Part shown: piece by piece, positions 10,358-19,250 of the stretch
Layout: each line of letters starts with the position of its first letter
How positions within the stretch are numbered: the first letter of the stretch is position 1
Origin: Candidatus Planktophila sulfonica
GTDB lineage: Bacteria > Actinomycetota > Actinomycetes > Nanopelagicales > Nanopelagicaceae
Assembly: GCF_002288065.1 (NCBI RefSeq)
Contig: NZ_CP016773.1
Location: 930,001-994,000, forward strand
Direction of reading: 5' to 3'
DNA length: 64,000 nt
The notes under the pieces: generated by a model
Seen by the model: only the letters and a program-made list of their open reading frames with translations
The model's database searches: none
Told to the model about the DNA's origin: nothing
Made by a program: the position numbers and the translations under genes

Positions 10358-11656
10358 CTAGGCGCTTTTCTCCTCAGAAGACTTGTCGCGACGTGATGCG
10401 CGCTTTGGAATATCACCTGTGCGAGGCACCAAAGTTGGAGCTGCATTGGATTCGATGCACTCCTTTTCGATGACGACCTTTGCAATATCGGTACGGCTTG
10501 GGACGTCATACATAACGCCAAGAAGTGCTGACTCCATGATGGCACGTAGACCACGTGCACCGGTTCCGCGATTGAGCGCAAGATCTGCAATTGCATCGAG
10601 TGCATCTGCTGTGAATTCAAGCTGTACATCATCGAGATCAAAGAGCTTCTGATACTGCTTTACGAGAGCGTTCTTTGGTTCGGTAAGGATCTGCATGAGT
10701 GCAGGCTTATCAAGATTTTCAACGCTTGTTAATACTGGAAGACGACCAATGAATTCTGGAATCATTCCAAACTTCAATAGATCTTCTGGCATCACGTCAG
10801 CGAAGATATCGCGACGGTTCTTATCTTCTGCAGTCTGAAGTTCTGCACCAAAACCTACGCCTTGTGAACCACTGCGAGCTTCAATGATTTTATCGAGACC
10901 AGCGAATGCGCCACCGACAATAAAGAGAACATTGGTTGTATCAATCTGAATAAATTCTTGATGTGGGTGCTTACGTCCGCCCTGTGGTGGAACGGATGCA
11001 ACTGTTCCTTCAAGAATCTTAAGAAGGGCTTGCTGAACGCCTTCACCTGAAACATCGCGAGTAATTGATGGGTTCTCAGATTTGCGTGCAACCTTATCGA
11101 TTTCATCGATGTAGATGATTCCTGTTTCAGCTTTCTTAACATCGTAATCTGCTGCCTGTAAAAGCTTGAGAAGAATGTTTTCAACATCTTCTCCGACGTA
11201 ACCAGCTTCGGTGAGCGCTGTTGCGTCTGCAATAGCAAAAGGAACGTTGAGCATACGGGCAAGAGTTTGAGCCATCAGTGTCTTACCGCAACCAGTTGGA
11301 CCCAAGAGAAGAATGTTTGACTTTGCTAATTCGATTCCGTCTTCGTTACGTGAGTCGCCAGATTGAACGCGCTTGTAGTGGTTGTAGACGGCGACAGAAA
11401 GTGACTTCTTTGCACGGTCTTGACCGATGACGTATTGATCGAGGAATTCGAAGATTGCTTGTGGCTTTGGAAGTTCGCTTAATCCGAGTGAAGTTGCTTC
11501 AGAGAGTTCTTCAACGATGATCTCGTTACAGAGTTCGATGCATTCGTCGCAGATATAGACGCCAGGTCCGGCAATCAGTTTCTTAACCTGCTTCTGAGTC
11601 TTTCCGCAGAAAGAACATTTGAGGAGGTCGTTTGCTTCGCCGATACGTGTGGACAT
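10358..11656 (-). CDS. clpX: ClpX, ATPase subunit of the ClpXP protease
   Basis: ClpX unfolds substrates and feeds them to ClpP. The 432-residue protein has an N-terminal C4 zinc-binding domain (Cys 14, 17, 36, 39), a Walker A motif GPTGCGKT at 119-126, Walker B with IDEID at 183-187, and the pore region with GYVGED (152-157). The [11 protein letters not shown] sensor region is near the C-terminus. The start ATG lies 6 nt after TATTCT without a Shine-Dalgarno. The two clpP genes are on the same strand upstream, separated from clpX by an MFS gene. Confidence 0.97.
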   Translation of the reverse strand: MSTRIGEANDLLKCSFCGKTQKQVKKLIAGPGVYICDECIELCNEIIVEELSEATSLGLSELPKPQAIFEFLDQYVIGQDRAKKSLSVAVYNHYKRVQSGDSRNEDGIELAKSNILLLGPTGCGKTLMAQTLARMLNVPFAIADATALTEAGYVGEDVENILLKLLQAADYDVKKAETGIIYIDEIDKVARKSENPSITRDVSGEGVQQALLKILEGTVASVPPQGGRKHPHQEFIQIDTTNVLFIVGGAFAGLDKIIEARSGSQGVGFGAELQTAEDKNRRDIFADVMPEDLLKFGMIPEFIGRLPVLTSVENLDKPALMQILTEPKNALVKQYQKLFDLDDVQLEFTADALDAIADLALNRGTGARGLRAIMESALLGVMYDVPSRTDIAKVVIEKECIESNAAPTLVPRTGDIPKRASRRDKSSEEKSA

Positions 11657-11662
11657 AGGTAA

Positions 11663-11668
11663 AGAATA
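11663..11668 (-). promoter_or_regulatory. -10 box of leaderless clpX promoter
   Basis: TATTCT is followed by TTACCT and the clpX ATG. The inverted repeat at 11675-11705 lies immediately upstream, in the -35 region. Confidence 0.6.
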
Positions 11669-11674
11669 GTTTTC

Positions 11675-11705
11675 GAGCCTGCTTTATGAGGCCTGAATCA
11701 GGCTC
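11675..11705 (-). terminator. Inverted repeat between MFS gene and clpX, possible terminator
   Basis: GAGCCTG and CAGGCTC form 7-bp arms around a 17-nt loop. An alternative, tighter hairpin can form inside it because the minus-strand sequence reads GAGCCTGATTCAGGC. It follows the MFS stop codon (11719) by about 14 nt, but only a short A/T-rich stretch follows, so terminator function is uncertain; it could also be an operator for clpX. Confidence 0.4.
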
Positions 11706-11718
11706 AACTTTGTTCGCC

Positions 11719-12975
11719 CTAAGAAGAAATTGGATTGCGTGGAGAGTACGGCGGACGCGTTGACTTCATCTCTTTAACTCCGGGTACCAAGAGAACTACT
11801 GCGCAGATAAATAAGTGGAAGACCGCGACGCCGATAAGGAGTTCGCTCTCACCGAAGAGATTGACCATCGGACCGGCAAGTGCCATTCCAAGAGGCATCA
11901 GCCCAAGTGAACCCATGTAATCAATTGCAAAAACGCGCCCTTGATATTCAGGAGGCACTTCGCGTTGAACTTGTGTTGCCCAGAATGCTTCCCAAGGACC
12001 GACAGAGAATCCGGCGATGAAATATGCAATAAAGATGATCGTTCTGGAATTTGGAAATGCCAGGACAAGTGGTGCCAGAACGAAAAGCCCCCAGACGACA
12101 ACAGAGACAAGACCGGGATTCTTCACCTTAGATTTAATACAAATGACAGCAGAGATTGCACCGCCTGCGCTAAATAACGCCGCCGATGTTGCATAAACAG
12201 ATGCGGTTCCAAAATCTCGCTTTGTAATGACAGGAAGGAGAACATTCTCAACACCGATAACCATCATCAATTGAATCGAAGCCATAAGGATCATGGCAGC
12301 AATCCACTTGTAGTACCAGACAACGCTTAGGCCCTCGCGAATCTCTTCAACAAAAGTCGTCTGTGGATTCTCTGAAGCTACTTTCGCGCCTTCATTGATA
12401 CGAAATAGAAGAGCTGCGCCAACCAAGAAGAAGATTGAGGTCGCGACATATGTTGCATGCGTTCCGAGAGAAACAACGATGATTCCTGCAACGCCAGGAC
12501 CCGCAATAGTTGAACCTTTAAATGCAATTCCCTTAACAACATTTCCTGCTGGCAATAAATGATCGGGCAAGATGCTTGGCATAATCGCACCAGATGCAGG
12601 ACCACCGAATGCATCACTTATTCCCATTAAGACAACGATGGCACCGAGGATCCACATTGAAATGTTCTCTGGATCAATAAAGACGACGATGCTTCCAATG
12701 ACTGCTCGAAAGCCATCGGAGACAATCAGGATTGTCTTTCGAGGCAAGCGATCAACCCAGACTCCCCCAATAGGAGACATCAGTACTCCTGAGAGAACGC
12801 GCACCGCGAGGATTAAGCCAAGAGTTGTTGCACTTCCACCTGCATCAAGGACGGTAACTGCCAGTGCCACAGGAAATGCTGACATCGCAATAACTGTAAG
12901 AATTCCGGAGATGAGTAGCGCCCGATATGCCGGGAAAGATAAAAGAGCGCCGGGCTCGAAATATTTCTTCAACAT
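11719..12975 (-). CDS. MFS transporter, EntS/DHA3-like exporter
   Basis: The 418-residue protein has about 12 hydrophobic segments and the MFS loop motif GGVWVDRLPRKT near residue 74. The pattern resembles the MFS_3 (enterobactin exporter / macrolide efflux) group. The substrate cannot be told from sequence. It sits between clpP2 and clpX in the protease cluster, where many actinobacteria have no transporter, so it is an accessory insertion in an otherwise conserved block. No strong Shine-Dalgarno lies at the usual distance; AAGGAG is 13 nt upstream of the ATG. Confidence 0.8.
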   Translation of the reverse strand: MLKKYFEPGALLSFPAYRALLISGILTVIAMSAFPVALAVTVLDAGGSATTLGLILAVRVLSGVLMSPIGGVWVDRLPRKTILIVSDGFRAVIGSIVVFIDPENISMWILGAIVVLMGISDAFGGPASGAIMPSILPDHLLPAGNVVKGIAFKGSTIAGPGVAGIIVVSLGTHATYVATSIFFLVGAALLFRINEGAKVASENPQTTFVEEIREGLSVVWYYKWIAAMILMASIQLMMVIGVENVLLPVITKRDFGTASVYATSAALFSAGGAISAVICIKSKVKNPGLVSVVVWGLFVLAPLVLAFPNSRTIIFIAYFIAGFSVGPWEAFWATQVQREVPPEYQGRVFAIDYMGSLGLMPLGMALAGPMVNLFGESELLIGVAVFHLFICAVVLLVPGVKEMKSTRPPYSPRNPISS

Positions 12976-13004
12976 TTCTAGACCGACGCTCCTTTAGTAA
13001 TTAT

Positions 13005-13631
13005 TTACGCGACAGGCTTGGCCTTTCGTGAAGCCATTACCTTATCGATAATTCCGTACTCGACTGCTTCAGCAGCGGTAAGAATCTTGTCGCGCTCGAT
13101 ATCTTTTTCAATCTCTTGAACAGATTTATTAGAGTGCTTTGCAAGCATCGTTTCGAGCAATCCACGCATACGCATGATCTCGCGCGCCTGGATTTCGATA
13201 TCAGATGCCTGTCCGCCGCCTTCAGAAGATGGCTGGTGGATAAGGATTCTTGAATGTTCGAGTCCGTAACGCTTGCCCTTTGTGCCACCCGCAAGGATGA
13301 TCGCAGCGGCTGATGCTGCCTGTCCGAGACAGATTGTGGTGATGTCTGGGCGAACAAACTGCATGGTGTCATAAATAGCAGTGAGCGCTGTAAATGATCC
13401 ACCAGGTGAGTTGATGTAGATCGAGATATCGCGATCTGGATCCATTGATTCGAGAGTCAAGAGCTGTGCCATGACATCGTTTGCAACGGTGTCATCGATT
13501 GGTTGACCCAAGAAGATGATGCGCTCTTCAAATAGCTTTGTATAAGGATCGAGGCGCTTGTAGCCGTATGCGGTCTTCTCTTCGATTGTTGGAAGAACGT
13601 AGCGGTTTGTAATTTCCTGAATGTGCTTCAT
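13005..13631 (-). CDS. clpP2: ClpP2, ATP-dependent Clp protease proteolytic subunit
   Basis: This serine protease subunit forms the chamber used by ClpX and ClpC. Catalytic triad residues are Ser107 (in GQAASAAA), His132 (in ILIHQPS) and Asp181 (in ERDKIL); the IYINSPGG oxyanion strand is at 71-78. Length (208 aa) is normal. It overlaps the stop codon of clpP1 by one base. Actinobacteria usually need both ClpP1 and ClpP2 to form an active mixed tetradecamer; the tandem arrangement here fits that. Confidence 0.96.
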   Translation of the reverse strand: MKHIQEITNRYVLPTIEEKTAYGYKRLDPYTKLFEERIIFLGQPIDDTVANDVMAQLLTLESMDPDRDISIYINSPGGSFTALTAIYDTMQFVRPDITTICLGQAASAAAIILAGGTKGKRYGLEHSRILIHQPSSEGGGQASDIEIQAREIMRMRGLLETMLAKHSNKSVQEIEKDIERDKILTAAEAVEYGIIDKVMASRKAKPVA

Positions 13632-14257
13632 TACTTCTTACCTCCCGCAATGCTTGCCTCGTTTGTTGCAATGTGATCGATGAATCCGTAATCGAGAGCA
13701 TCCTTGGCGTTGAACCAGTTGTCGCGATCAGAATCTGCAATGATTTTTTCAAGTGGCTGACCAGTGTGCTTGGCATTGAGTTCAGACATTGTTTGCTTTG
13801 TGATTGCCATCTGTTCTGCCTGGATACGAATATCAGTTGCTGTACCGCCGATGCCACCAAGAGGTTGGTGCATCAAGATGCGTGCATGTGGAGTTGCGTA
13901 ACGCTTTCCTGGAGCACCAGCTGTGAGCAAGAACTGACCCATTGATGCAGCCATTCCCATTGCAACAGTTGCAACATCGTTCTTGATGTAATGCATGGTG
14001 TCGTAGATCGCCATACCTGCAGTGACTGAGCCACCAGGTGAGTTGATGTAAAGGTAGATATCTTTTTCAGGATCTTCGGCAGCTAGAAGAAGCATCTGCG
14101 CACAAATAGCGTTTGCCATTTCATCGCGTACTTCGCCTGCAAGAAAGATGATGCGTTCGCGGAGCAAACGGCTATAAATCTGATCACCTAGTCCCATGAG
14201 TTCTGAACCAGCTGAGCGGGCAACGGTTGTGTTGTCCTGTGGGTTATTGAAATCCAC
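13631..14257 (-). CDS. clpP1: ClpP1, ATP-dependent Clp protease proteolytic subunit
   Basis: This is the first of two tandem ClpP subunits. The triad is Ser105 (GMAASMG), His130 (ILMHQPLGG) and Asp179 (DRDNWF). The N-terminus (about 1-22) is longer than in E. coli ClpP and could be a processed propeptide. A GTG start is supported by a GGAAGGA Shine-Dalgarno 6 nt upstream, so this unit has a leader, unlike many neighbours. The numbering 1 or 2 follows gene order only. Confidence 0.95.
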   Translation of the reverse strand: MDFNNPQDNTTVARSAGSELMGLGDQIYSRLLRERIIFLAGEVRDEMANAICAQMLLLAAEDPEKDIYLYINSPGGSVTAGMAIYDTMHYIKNDVATVAMGMAASMGQFLLTAGAPGKRYATPHARILMHQPLGGIGGTATDIRIQAEQMAITKQTMSELNAKHTGQPLEKIIADSDRDNWFNAKDALDYGFIDHIATNEASIAGGKK

Positions 14258-14372
14258 GTGTCATCCTTCCGATCGTTTTGCTAGTATTGACCTTAACAAT
14301 GGCGGCAGCAAAATGCTTCCCAAATTGGTCAGATTGCCTCGAAAAGGCCGGATGTTCGCTTACGGCTAAAGA

Positions 14373-15689
14373 TTATTCAGCGTCTGAAGCAACTGCTTCG
14401 TCTGCAGCCTTGACCTCTGCAGGTTCGGCTGGGCGAAGAGCTTCGAGTTCGACCTTGTTGCCTGATTTATCGACAACAGAGATGCGAGCAAGAACTGATG
14501 CAAGAGCCTTAGCGCGAGTTACTTCAGCAACTACCTGGCTGATCTGTCCTGCCTTCTGAAGTTCTTGTGCAAACTGCTCTGGACCCATTCCGTAGCGCTG
14601 TGACATGCGGATGAGGTATTCAGTTAATTCGATTTCGTTTACCTGAACATCTTCAGCCTTCACGATTGAGTCGAAGAGGAAATCAGATTTGATTGATGCA
14701 CGAACCTGGCCATCTACTTCAGCGCGGTGTTCTGCATCTTCCATTCGTCCTTCACCTTCAAGGTGCTCGTTAACTTCGTCGAGGACGATGTCATCAGGGA
14801 CTGGAATATCGAGATCTGCAAGAAGCTTTTCAACGAGAAGGTCGCGAGCTTGTGCGCCTTGCTCCATCTTCTTAACGCGGCTTAGACGCTCTGTGAAATC
14901 AGCACGGAGTTCTGCAACAGTGTCGAACTCAGATGCAAGCTTTGCAAATGAATCATCGAGTGCTGGGAGTTCGCGCTCCTTAACAACCTTTAGCTTGATT
15001 TCTACATCGCCCTTTTCGTCATCCTTCTGGCCGACGAGCTGAGTTGTAAATACCTTTGTATCTCCTGCGCTCATATCGACAAGTGCCTCATCGAGGTTAT
15101 CGATCATCTTATTTGAGCCAACTTCGTATGAAATGTCATTTGCCTTGCCGCCATCTACTTCAGCGCCATCAATACGTGCTGTGAGATCGACAGTAACAAA
15201 GTCGCCTGTCTTAGCTGCGCGCTCGACTGTGTGAAGCGTTCCGAAGCGAGCGCGGAGTTCGTCAATCTGCTCATCGATATCGGCATCAGATACTTCAACG
15301 TTATCTACAGTGATTGTGATCTTTGAGAAATCAGGAAGTGTGACATCTGGGCGAACATTTACTTCGACAGAGAAATCAAGCTTCTCGTTATCTACGAAAT
15401 CAATTGCATCAACAGTTGGGCGACCCACAACAAGAACATCGTTCTCGCGAGCTGCAGCTACATAGAAATCTTGAATCGCAGAGCTGATTGCTTCATCGAT
15501 TACAGCTTGGCGACCGACGCGCTGATCGATCATTGAGTTAGGAACTTTGCCCTTACGGAATCCTGGAATGTTTACTGTTGCAGCTACACGCTTATATGCA
15601 GCATCAACATATTGACCCATCTCTGCATAAGGAACATTCACATCTAAACGAACGCGAGTTGGGGAAAGTGTCTCGAGAGTGCTCTTCAC
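14373..15689 (-). CDS. tig: Trigger factor, ribosome-associated chaperone / prolyl isomerase
   Basis: Trigger factor binds the ribosomal exit tunnel and shields nascent chains. The protein has the ribosome-binding signature GFRKGKVP in the N-terminal domain, a central FKBP-like domain (about 150-245), and a helical C-terminal domain with an acidic tail. I chose the GTG at 15689 (438 aa) because AAGGAG lies 7 nt upstream and the product then begins VKSTLETLSPTRVRLDV, typical for the family. An in-frame extension upstream would read through the tRNA-Pro gene and is not real. It heads the tig-clpP1-clpP2 block. Confidence 0.95.
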   Translation of the reverse strand: MKSTLETLSPTRVRLDVNVPYAEMGQYVDAAYKRVAATVNIPGFRKGKVPNSMIDQRVGRQAVIDEAISSAIQDFYVAAARENDVLVVGRPTVDAIDFVDNEKLDFSVEVNVRPDVTLPDFSKITITVDNVEVSDADIDEQIDELRARFGTLHTVERAAKTGDFVTVDLTARIDGAEVDGGKANDISYEVGSNKMIDNLDEALVDMSAGDTKVFTTQLVGQKDDEKGDVEIKLKVVKERELPALDDSFAKLASEFDTVAELRADFTERLSRVKKMEQGAQARDLLVEKLLADLDIPVPDDIVLDEVNEHLEGEGRMEDAEHRAEVDGQVRASIKSDFLFDSIVKAEDVQVNEIELTEYLIRMSQRYGMGPEQFAQELQKAGQISQVVAEVTRAKALASVLARISVVDKSGNKVELEALRPAEPAEVKAADEAVASDAE

Positions 15690-15756
15690 GAAGTGCTCCT
15701 TGTTATGTGCATTGAGATAGCTCCAAAATTTTGGCTTTAGAGCTTTGAAGAAATTC

Positions 15757-15832
15757 TGGTCGGGGCGGGGAGATTCGAACTCCCGATCTCCTGCTCCCAA
15801 AGCAGGCGCGCTAGCCACTACGCTACGCCCCG
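15757..15832 (-). tRNA. tRNA-Pro (anticodon TGG)
   Basis: The acceptor arms CGGGGCG and CGCCCCG pair perfectly, the anticodon stem CCTGC/GCAGG encloses a loop with TGG, and the T-loop is TTCGAAT. The 3' CCA is encoded (15757-15759). It lies just upstream of tig on the same strand. A TAGACT hexamer at 15846-15851 (minus) is a good -10 candidate. Confidence 0.96.
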
Positions 15833-15845
15833 AGGCGCATGCGGA

Positions 15846-15851
15846 AGTCTA
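15846..15851 (-). promoter_or_regulatory. Candidate -10 box for tRNA-Pro
   Basis: TAGACT on the minus strand ends 13 nt before the tRNA 5' end, a suitable distance for a short leader. No clear -35 is seen. Confidence 0.4.
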
Positions 15852-15906
15852 GACGAATTTTTTACTCTCGCTTACACACCCTGTACGCTCAGCCTCCGCA
15901 CCACTC

Positions 15907-15980
15907 GCGGGTGTAGCTCAATGGTAGAGCCCCAGCCTTCCAAGCTGGCCATGCCGGTTCGATCCCGGTCACCCGCTCCA
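15907..15980 (+). tRNA. tRNA-Gly (anticodon TCC)
   Basis: Acceptor arms GCGGGTG/CACCCGC, D-arm GCTC...GAGC, anticodon stem CCAGC/GCTGG with loop CTTCCAA (anticodon TCC), T-loop TTCGATC, and encoded CCA at 15978-15980. It is divergent from tRNA-Pro and ends 5 nt before the convergent collagen-like gene. Confidence 0.96.
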
Positions 15981-15985
15981 TATCT

Positions 15986-17026
15986 TTAATTAATACTGCC
16001 GACCTTGGCTATATATGCGGTTCCGCTGAAGACCATAGGACTTCCGCCCGTATCCCCTGTTCTGTCGATAATCCTTATTGAAAAAGTCTGAGCATTTGAT
16101 GCCGTCTGCAGAGTCCCAATAATTAAGAAACCATAGTTATTGGTCCAACTTGAGTCACCAATTTTCTTGAAATTATTACCAAGAACTTTGAAGCTTGGAG
16201 TGACTCCGGTAGTAAGTAAATTTGCTCCAAATTCAAACGCAGAAGCACTTGTTGCAGAAACATAAATTTCAAACCAGTACGAAGAATTTGCGGCAAGTGT
16301 TCCGAAATCTGCAGAGATTGCTGATCCATAAAGTGTGCCTGTGGAAACTGTGAAGTTTGCAATTGAGACAACACTTACTTCAGAGACTCCCGCAGGGCCT
16401 GCGGAACCAGTTGCACCTGTCGCACCAGCAGATCCTGTTGCGCCCGTTGCTCCTGCACTTCCCGTTGCACCGGTAGAGCCAGTTGGACCAGCAGGTCCTG
16501 TTGCACCCGTTGCTCCTTGTGCACCTGTTGCACCTTGCGGTCCAGGTGTTCCTGTACCTGATCCCGATGCACCCGCTGGTCCTTGTGGGCCGGTTGCACC
16601 TGCAGCTCCTGAAGGTCCCGCGGGACCGGTTGCACCAGTCGCGCCCTTTTCTCCTTGTGGTCCTGCAGGTCCTGATGTTGCAGTTGTTGTTGATGCATTA
16701 GTAATTGTCTTTCCATCAGAACCATTCTTGCCATCACTTCCATTTTTTCCATCGCTTCCGCTGACGCCTGCAGCTCCTGTTGGCCCTTGCAGATTAGAAG
16801 GAAGTGGCCACTTACCACTGACTTTAGGTCCGTAAAGCAACAGACTGCGAGTATCAATATAGAAATCGCCATTGATGCCAACCTTGCTAGTTGGCGCACC
16901 CTTGCCATTCAAAATTGTGTTTGGAATTGAAGATGCACTTCGCCCTGCAGCAGTTGCGGGTAGCGAATGTAATGATGTGGCAAAAAACGCAAGAACAAAT
17001 ATGGCTGCGAATCGATTTAACTTCAC
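15986..17026 (-). CDS. Secreted collagen-like (G-X-Y repeat) protein
   Basis: The 346-residue protein has a signal peptide (about 1-27, cleavage near ATAAG), a short N-terminal module (about 38-80) with the sequence [17 protein letters not shown], and then collagen-type G-X-Y triplets. The first run is at about 81-106, a Ser/Thr-rich break follows at 107-118, and the second run covers about 119-215 with one phase break near 157-161. The Y positions are rich in Ala/Thr/Ser/Gln instead of hydroxyproline sites. A beta-rich globular domain (about 216-346) closes the protein and may be the trimerisation head. The GTG start has a strong GGAGGT 5 nt upstream. Function is unknown; surface adhesion or a stalk-like fibre is inference. 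Confidence 0.85.
   Translation of the reverse strand: MKLNRFAAIFVLAFFATSLHSLPATAAGRSASSIPNTILNGKGAPTSKVGINGDFYIDTRSLLLYGPKVSGKWPLPSNLQGPTGAAGVSGSDGKNGSDGKNGSDGKTITNASTTTATSGPAGPQGEKGATGATGPAGPSGAAGATGPQGPAGASGSGTGTPGPQGATGAQGATGATGPAGPTGSTGATGSAGATGATGSAGATGATGSAGPAGVSEVSVVSIANFTVSTGTLYGSAISADFGTLAANSSYWFEIYVSATSASAFEFGANLLTTGVTPSFKVLGNNFKKIGDSSWTNNYGFLIIGTLQTASNAQTFSIRIIDRTGDTGGSPMVFSGTAYIAKVGSIN
16400..16462 (-). repeat. Tandem 27-nt coding repeat in collagen-like gene
   Basis: The nine-residue unit GSA-GAT-GAT is repeated twice plus a final GSA (residues 189-209). Bases drift between copies, so this is an expressed collagen repeat and not a recent microsatellite. Confidence 0.7.
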
Positions 17027-17113
17027 TGGTGACCTCCGGGTCCTTGGTGTGTAACCAGTGTGAAGTTGGGTCTTAAGTCAGGAAATCGGAAAATCCCCCA
17101 GTTTTCTCTCAGG

Positions 17114-17149
17114 AATCTGTAGTGCTCACGCGTAAGCACCCCACAGATT
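17114..17149. promoter_or_regulatory. Long inverted repeat in divergent intergenic region
   Basis: Outer arms AATCTGT/ACAGATT and inner arms GTGCT/AGCAC enclose an 8-nt loop. It lies in the 245-bp gap between the collagen-like gene and the divergent Ala-rich protein gene. It has no T-run, so it is more likely an operator or RNA structure than a terminator. A separate perfect 10-bp palindrome, GTGTCGACAC, sits at 17237-17246 in front of the plus-strand gene. No other gene is seen in the gap. Confidence 0.45.
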
Positions 17150-17271
17150 GGGGGTTAAAACTCGCAAGGCTCTCACAGGTAAACGGGATATCTTTTTGAG
17201 CATTGAGGGGTTAATTACTCACAAGTCGATACGAGGGTGTCGACACAAAGTACGGGACAGGAGACATGCAG

Positions 17272-17916
17272 ATGTCAACAAAGAAGAAGATAGCAACGAT
17301 CGTTATTACGACCTTTGCACTAACAGCAGGAACTGTTGGAATCTCATCAGCAGCCTCAAAGTCAACGACAACTCGAGTGTCATCGACTACTGCAGTGAAG
17401 GGACCTCGTGGAGTTGATCTCGCAGCAACTCTTACAGCACTCGTTGCAAAGGGAACAATCACTCAGGCACAAGCTGATGCAATTACGGCAGCAGCAAATG
17501 CAGCGAAGGCAGCAGCCGAAGCTGCTCGACCTGCAAAGCCAACAAGTGCAGATCATGCAGCACGTCTTGCACTCATTGCGACAACAATCGGAATTGATTC
17601 AGCAACAATTCAGACACGTCTCAAGGCTGGAGAAACTCTTGCAGCAATCGCAGGAGCAAAGAAAGATGCACTTATCGCAGCACTTGTTGCTGATGAAACA
17701 AAGCGCATCGATGCAGCAGTAACTGCTGGAAAGCTCACAGCAGCGCAGGCAACAGCAATGAAGTCAACGCTGACTGCACATGTCACCGAAGAGGTTAACT
17801 CAACACGTCCTATGGGTGGCGGTAAAGGTGGCAAGGGTGGACGTGGACACGGCGGACCAATGGGTGGCGCACTGGGAACAGCACCACTCATACTTCCAGC
17901 AACCCCAACTGCGTAA
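17272..17916 (+). CDS. Secreted Ala-rich helical protein with Gly/Lys tail
   Basis: I do not recognise a named family. The product (214 aa) has a signal peptide (about 1-28, ending SSAAS), then an Ala-rich region with two helical-hairpin segments containing KGTITQAQADAI and GKLTAAQATAM, a motif often repeated in actinobacterial secreted proteins. It ends with a GGGKGGKGGRGHGG segment and a Pro/Thr-rich tail. Two ATG codons are possible; the second (17272) has AGGAG 8 nt upstream, while the first (17266) has only 2 nt and is rejected. Codons are strongly biased (GCA for Ala), and a good terminator follows, which suggests high expression from a single-gene unit. Confidence 0.8.
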   Translation: MSTKKKIATIVITTFALTAGTVGISSAASKSTTTRVSSTTAVKGPRGVDLAATLTALVAKGTITQAQADAITAAANAAKAAAEAARPAKPTSADHAARLALIATTIGIDSATIQTRLKAGETLAAIAGAKKDALIAALVADETKRIDAAVTAGKLTAAQATAMKSTLTAHVTEEVNSTRPMGGGKGGKGGRGHGGPMGGALGTAPLILPATPTA

Positions 17917-17966
17917 TCAACAGCAATAAATAGATTCGACATGTAGTAACTCCGAGGGTAGAAAAG

Positions 17967-17995
17967 CCCGTCACGTGAAAGCGTGGCGGGTTTTT
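17967..17995 (+). terminator. Rho-independent terminator
   Basis: A 9-bp stem CCCGTCACG/CGTGGCGGG (one G-T pair) with loop TGAAAG is followed by TTTTT. It ends the transcript of the Ala-rich secreted protein and separates it from rpiB. Confidence 0.88.
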
Positions 17996-18027
17996 CCTTG
18001 CCCGCAGATAGCGTGCTTAAATTGCGC

Positions 18028-18483
18028 ATGCGCATTCATATCGGCAGCGATCACGCCGGCCTTGATTTCAAGAATGAACTCATCACCCACCTAGTTATGA
18101 ATGGCCACGACGTCACAGACCACGGCCCTTACGAATACGACGCTCTCGATGATTACCCAGATTTCTGTATTCCTTGCGCCGAATCTGTTGCAAAAGATCC
18201 AACGTCAATGGGCATCGTCCTTGGCGGTTCTGGCAATGGCGAACAGATGGCGGCAAATAAGGTCAAGGGAATTCGCGCAGCACTTGTCTGGAGCATCGAA
18301 ACCGCAAAGCTAGCCCGCGAACATAACAATGCAAATGTCATCGCAGTTGGTGGGCGCATGCACGAGGCAGATCTTGTAAAGCAATTGATTGATACCTTTA
18401 TCGCAACACCTTTTCCTGGCGATGAGCGCCATGTGCGCCGCATTGAAAAGGTTGGAAATTACGAAGTAACGGGCGATCTCTAA
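18028..18483 (+). CDS. rpiB: Ribose-5-phosphate isomerase B
   Basis: RpiB interconverts ribulose 5-phosphate and ribose 5-phosphate in the pentose phosphate pathway. The 151-residue protein begins MRIHIGSDHAG and contains GGSGNGEQMAANK, where the Glu replaces the catalytic Cys of the E. coli enzyme, as in mycobacterial RpiB. NANVIAVGGRM completes the LacAB_rpiB signature. I chose the ATG at 18028 because the alternative in-frame start lies inside the upstream terminator. It converges on trmB with an 11-nt gap. Confidence 0.94.
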   Translation: MRIHIGSDHAGLDFKNELITHLVMNGHDVTDHGPYEYDALDDYPDFCIPCAESVAKDPTSMGIVLGGSGNGEQMAANKVKGIRAALVWSIETAKLAREHNNANVIAVGGRMHEADLVKQLIDTFIATPFPGDERHVRRIEKVGNYEVTGDL

Positions 18484-18494
18484 GCCCAACTAAT

Positions 18495-19154
18495 TTAAGA
18501 CTTGAAGTAACGCAGGTCGTTAACTTGATGATCTTTAGTAATTCCTTGTCCTTCAAATCTCGTAACTGGGCGCCACTCAGGGCGTTCGACCAATCCCCCA
18601 GTAAATAGTGGGCTAGCTGCAAATACCTCTTGGATGTATTCGGCATAGGGAACCCAGTCGGTTGCAATATGGAAGAAGCCACCATCTTTAATCTTTGGGT
18701 GAATGAGCTTGAGGAACTCTGCATTAATAATGCGACGCTTGTTATGTTTCTTCTTTGGCCAAGGATCTGGAAAGAAAAGATGCACTCCGTGTACCGATTG
18801 ATCCGGAATCATCGTCTGCAAAATCGGATGCGCATCGCCTTCAATAATTCGAATATTTGAAAGACCGAGTTCTTCAATGCGGGCCATTAATTTGCCGATG
18901 CCTGGTTTATGTACTTCCACTGCAAGGAAACCCGTGTCAGGGAAATCGCGACCAATGAGTGCGGTCGCTTCTCCCATTCCAAATCCGATTTCAAGAATTA
19001 TTTGGTCTGAGTTAGGAAAGAACCCGGCTGGGTCGATAGGGGTGATGGAGTAGTCGATTCCATATATCCCCCAGTACTTATCGAGGGCGCTCTGCTGGGG
19101 GCCGGTGATGCGCGTACCGCGTATGCGATAGCTGCGAATCGATGGTTGCTCCAT
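18495..19154 (-). CDS. trmB: tRNA (guanine-N7-)-methyltransferase
   Basis: TrmB makes m7G46 in tRNA using S-adenosylmethionine. In 219 residues it has the SAM motif EIGFGMGEA, the substrate region HLFFPDPWPKKKHNKRR, and the conserved FHIATDWVPYAEY and ATDW-TRFE elements of the family. The ATG at 19154 follows TACGAT by 6 nt, with no Shine-Dalgarno. Confidence 0.95.
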   Translation of the reverse strand: MEQPSIRSYRIRGTRITGPQQSALDKYWGIYGIDYSITPIDPAGFFPNSDQIILEIGFGMGEATALIGRDFPDTGFLAVEVHKPGIGKLMARIEELGLSNIRIIEGDAHPILQTMIPDQSVHGVHLFFPDPWPKKKHNKRRIINAEFLKLIHPKIKDGGFFHIATDWVPYAEYIQEVFAASPLFTGGLVERPEWRPVTRFEGQGITKDHQVNDLRYFKS

Positions 19155-19160
19155 TTCATA

Positions 19161-19166
19161 ATCGTA
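19161..19166 (-). promoter_or_regulatory. -10 box of leaderless trmB promoter
   Basis: TACGAT, spacer TATGAA, ATG. The phosphomannomutase gene at 61879 uses the same hexamer and spacing. Confidence 0.6.
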
Positions 19167-19250
19167 ACGTGTGACGGGAGCGCGAGTTGGTGGTTGGATA
19201 AGGCGATCGGAACACCCCAGTCTTCATAAGACCATCAATAAGGAGTCATC

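Noticed and set aside
15690-15818. N-terminal extension of trigger factor
   Set aside because: The extension would be translated through the tRNA-Pro gene and adds no family-like residues; the GTG at 15689 has a good Shine-Dalgarno.
16400-16720. Periodic 9-27-nt repeats that could suggest a CRISPR or satellite array
   Set aside because: The period follows collagen triplets in frame, copies drift, and there are no spacers or cas genes.
16335-16835. Pro/Val-rich open frame antisense to the collagen-like gene
   Set aside because: It is the mirror of G-X-Y codons (GGx gives xCC, Pro/Ala-rich); it has no signal or start context, while the minus frame has a signal peptide and Shine-Dalgarno.
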